This document shows, one piece after another, positions 6,069 to 6,126 of a stretch of 6,126 nucleotides of DNA; positions within the stretch are counted from its first letter, which is position 1, and each line of letters starts with the position of its first letter. A program made the translations under genes and the position numbers. The stretch comes from Anaerolineaceae bacterium. Its GTDB lineage: Bacteria; Chloroflexota; Anaerolineae; Anaerolineales; Anaerolineaceae. The notes under the pieces were generated by a model. It saw nothing but the letters and a program-made list of their open reading frames with translations. It searched no databases and was not told where the DNA came from. The DNA lies in contig DNOU01000198.1 of NCBI GenBank assembly GCA_003501835.1, forward strand, positions 1-6,126, written 5' to 3'.

Positions 6069-6097
6069 TCGTCAAAGTGCCAATAGACAATTATGCT
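6069..6097 (+). promoter_or_regulatory. Weak promoter candidate at the right edge
   Basis: TCGTCA (6069-6074, 4 of 6 to the -35 consensus) and TATGCT (6092-6097, 4 of 6 to the -10 consensus) are 17 bases apart. The pair lies just after the helicase terminator, where a new unit would be expected. Matches of this quality are common by chance. Confidence 0.25.
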
Positions 6098-6111
6098 TTG
6101 AATGGAGCAAT

Positions 6112-6126
6112 ATGGATGCGTCGACT
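6112..6126 (+). CDS. Possible start of a further gene, cut by the window edge
   Basis: GGAG at 6104-6107 is followed by ATG at 6112 (4 bases later) and by a second, out-of-frame ATG at 6116 (8 bases later). Either could begin a new rightward gene. Only a few codons are visible, so nothing can be said about a product. Confidence 0.2.

Noticed and set aside
1..6126. CRISPR array, tRNA, rRNA, insertion sequence or phage attachment site
   Set aside because: No regularly spaced repeats, cloverleaf, rRNA-like stretch, transposase motif or terminal inverted repeats with target duplications were seen.

Overview
The window looks like chromosomal DNA of a free-living bacterium of medium to moderately high GC (judged by eye). 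It holds two complete, well-separated genes on the + strand, both with ordinary bacterial start signals and rho-independent terminators. My best guess at lineage is an anaerobic Chloroflexota (Anaerolineae-like) or another Gram-positive-type bacterium. This rests on the long secreted fused nucleotidase, an SLH-like segment inside it and general codon style. It is an impression, not a proven assignment.

Left part (1-580). A possible gene start on the - strand runs off the left edge (60 down to 1). About 460 bases follow with no convincing gene. They contain a long imperfect inverted repeat (67-88 against 138-159), a doubtful 38-codon ORF on the - strand (256-140), and a 21-codon + strand leader ORF (519-584) whose stop codon overlaps the start of the large gene.

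Centre (581-4117). One 1178-residue exported protein carries two complete metallophosphatase/5'-nucleotidase modules in tandem. The first resembles 2',3'-cyclic-nucleotide 2'-phosphodiesterases (CpdB type). The second resembles 5'-nucleotidases (UshA type). The order is that of Bacillus YfkN. Between them lies a stretch resembling S-layer homology (SLH) sequence. The expected job is extracellular stripping of phosphate from nucleotides and cyclic nucleotides released from RNA, to salvage phosphate and nucleosides.

Right part (4118-6126). A GNRA-capped hairpin follows the nucleotidase. Then come an extended -10 promoter, a near-perfect intrinsic terminator, and only then the start codon of a 568-residue DEAD-box RNA helicase of the DeaD/CsdA type with a C-terminal DbpA-like RNA-binding domain. 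The helicase ends at its own terminator, and another gene may begin at the right edge. The two main genes have unrelated jobs (extracellular nucleotide scavenging; RNA/ribosome remodelling) and appear to be separate transcription units.

The most interesting features are the terminator between the helicase promoter and its start codon (a possible attenuator, complicated by an in-frame upstream ATG that would translate through it) and the SLH-like insert between the two nucleotidase modules.
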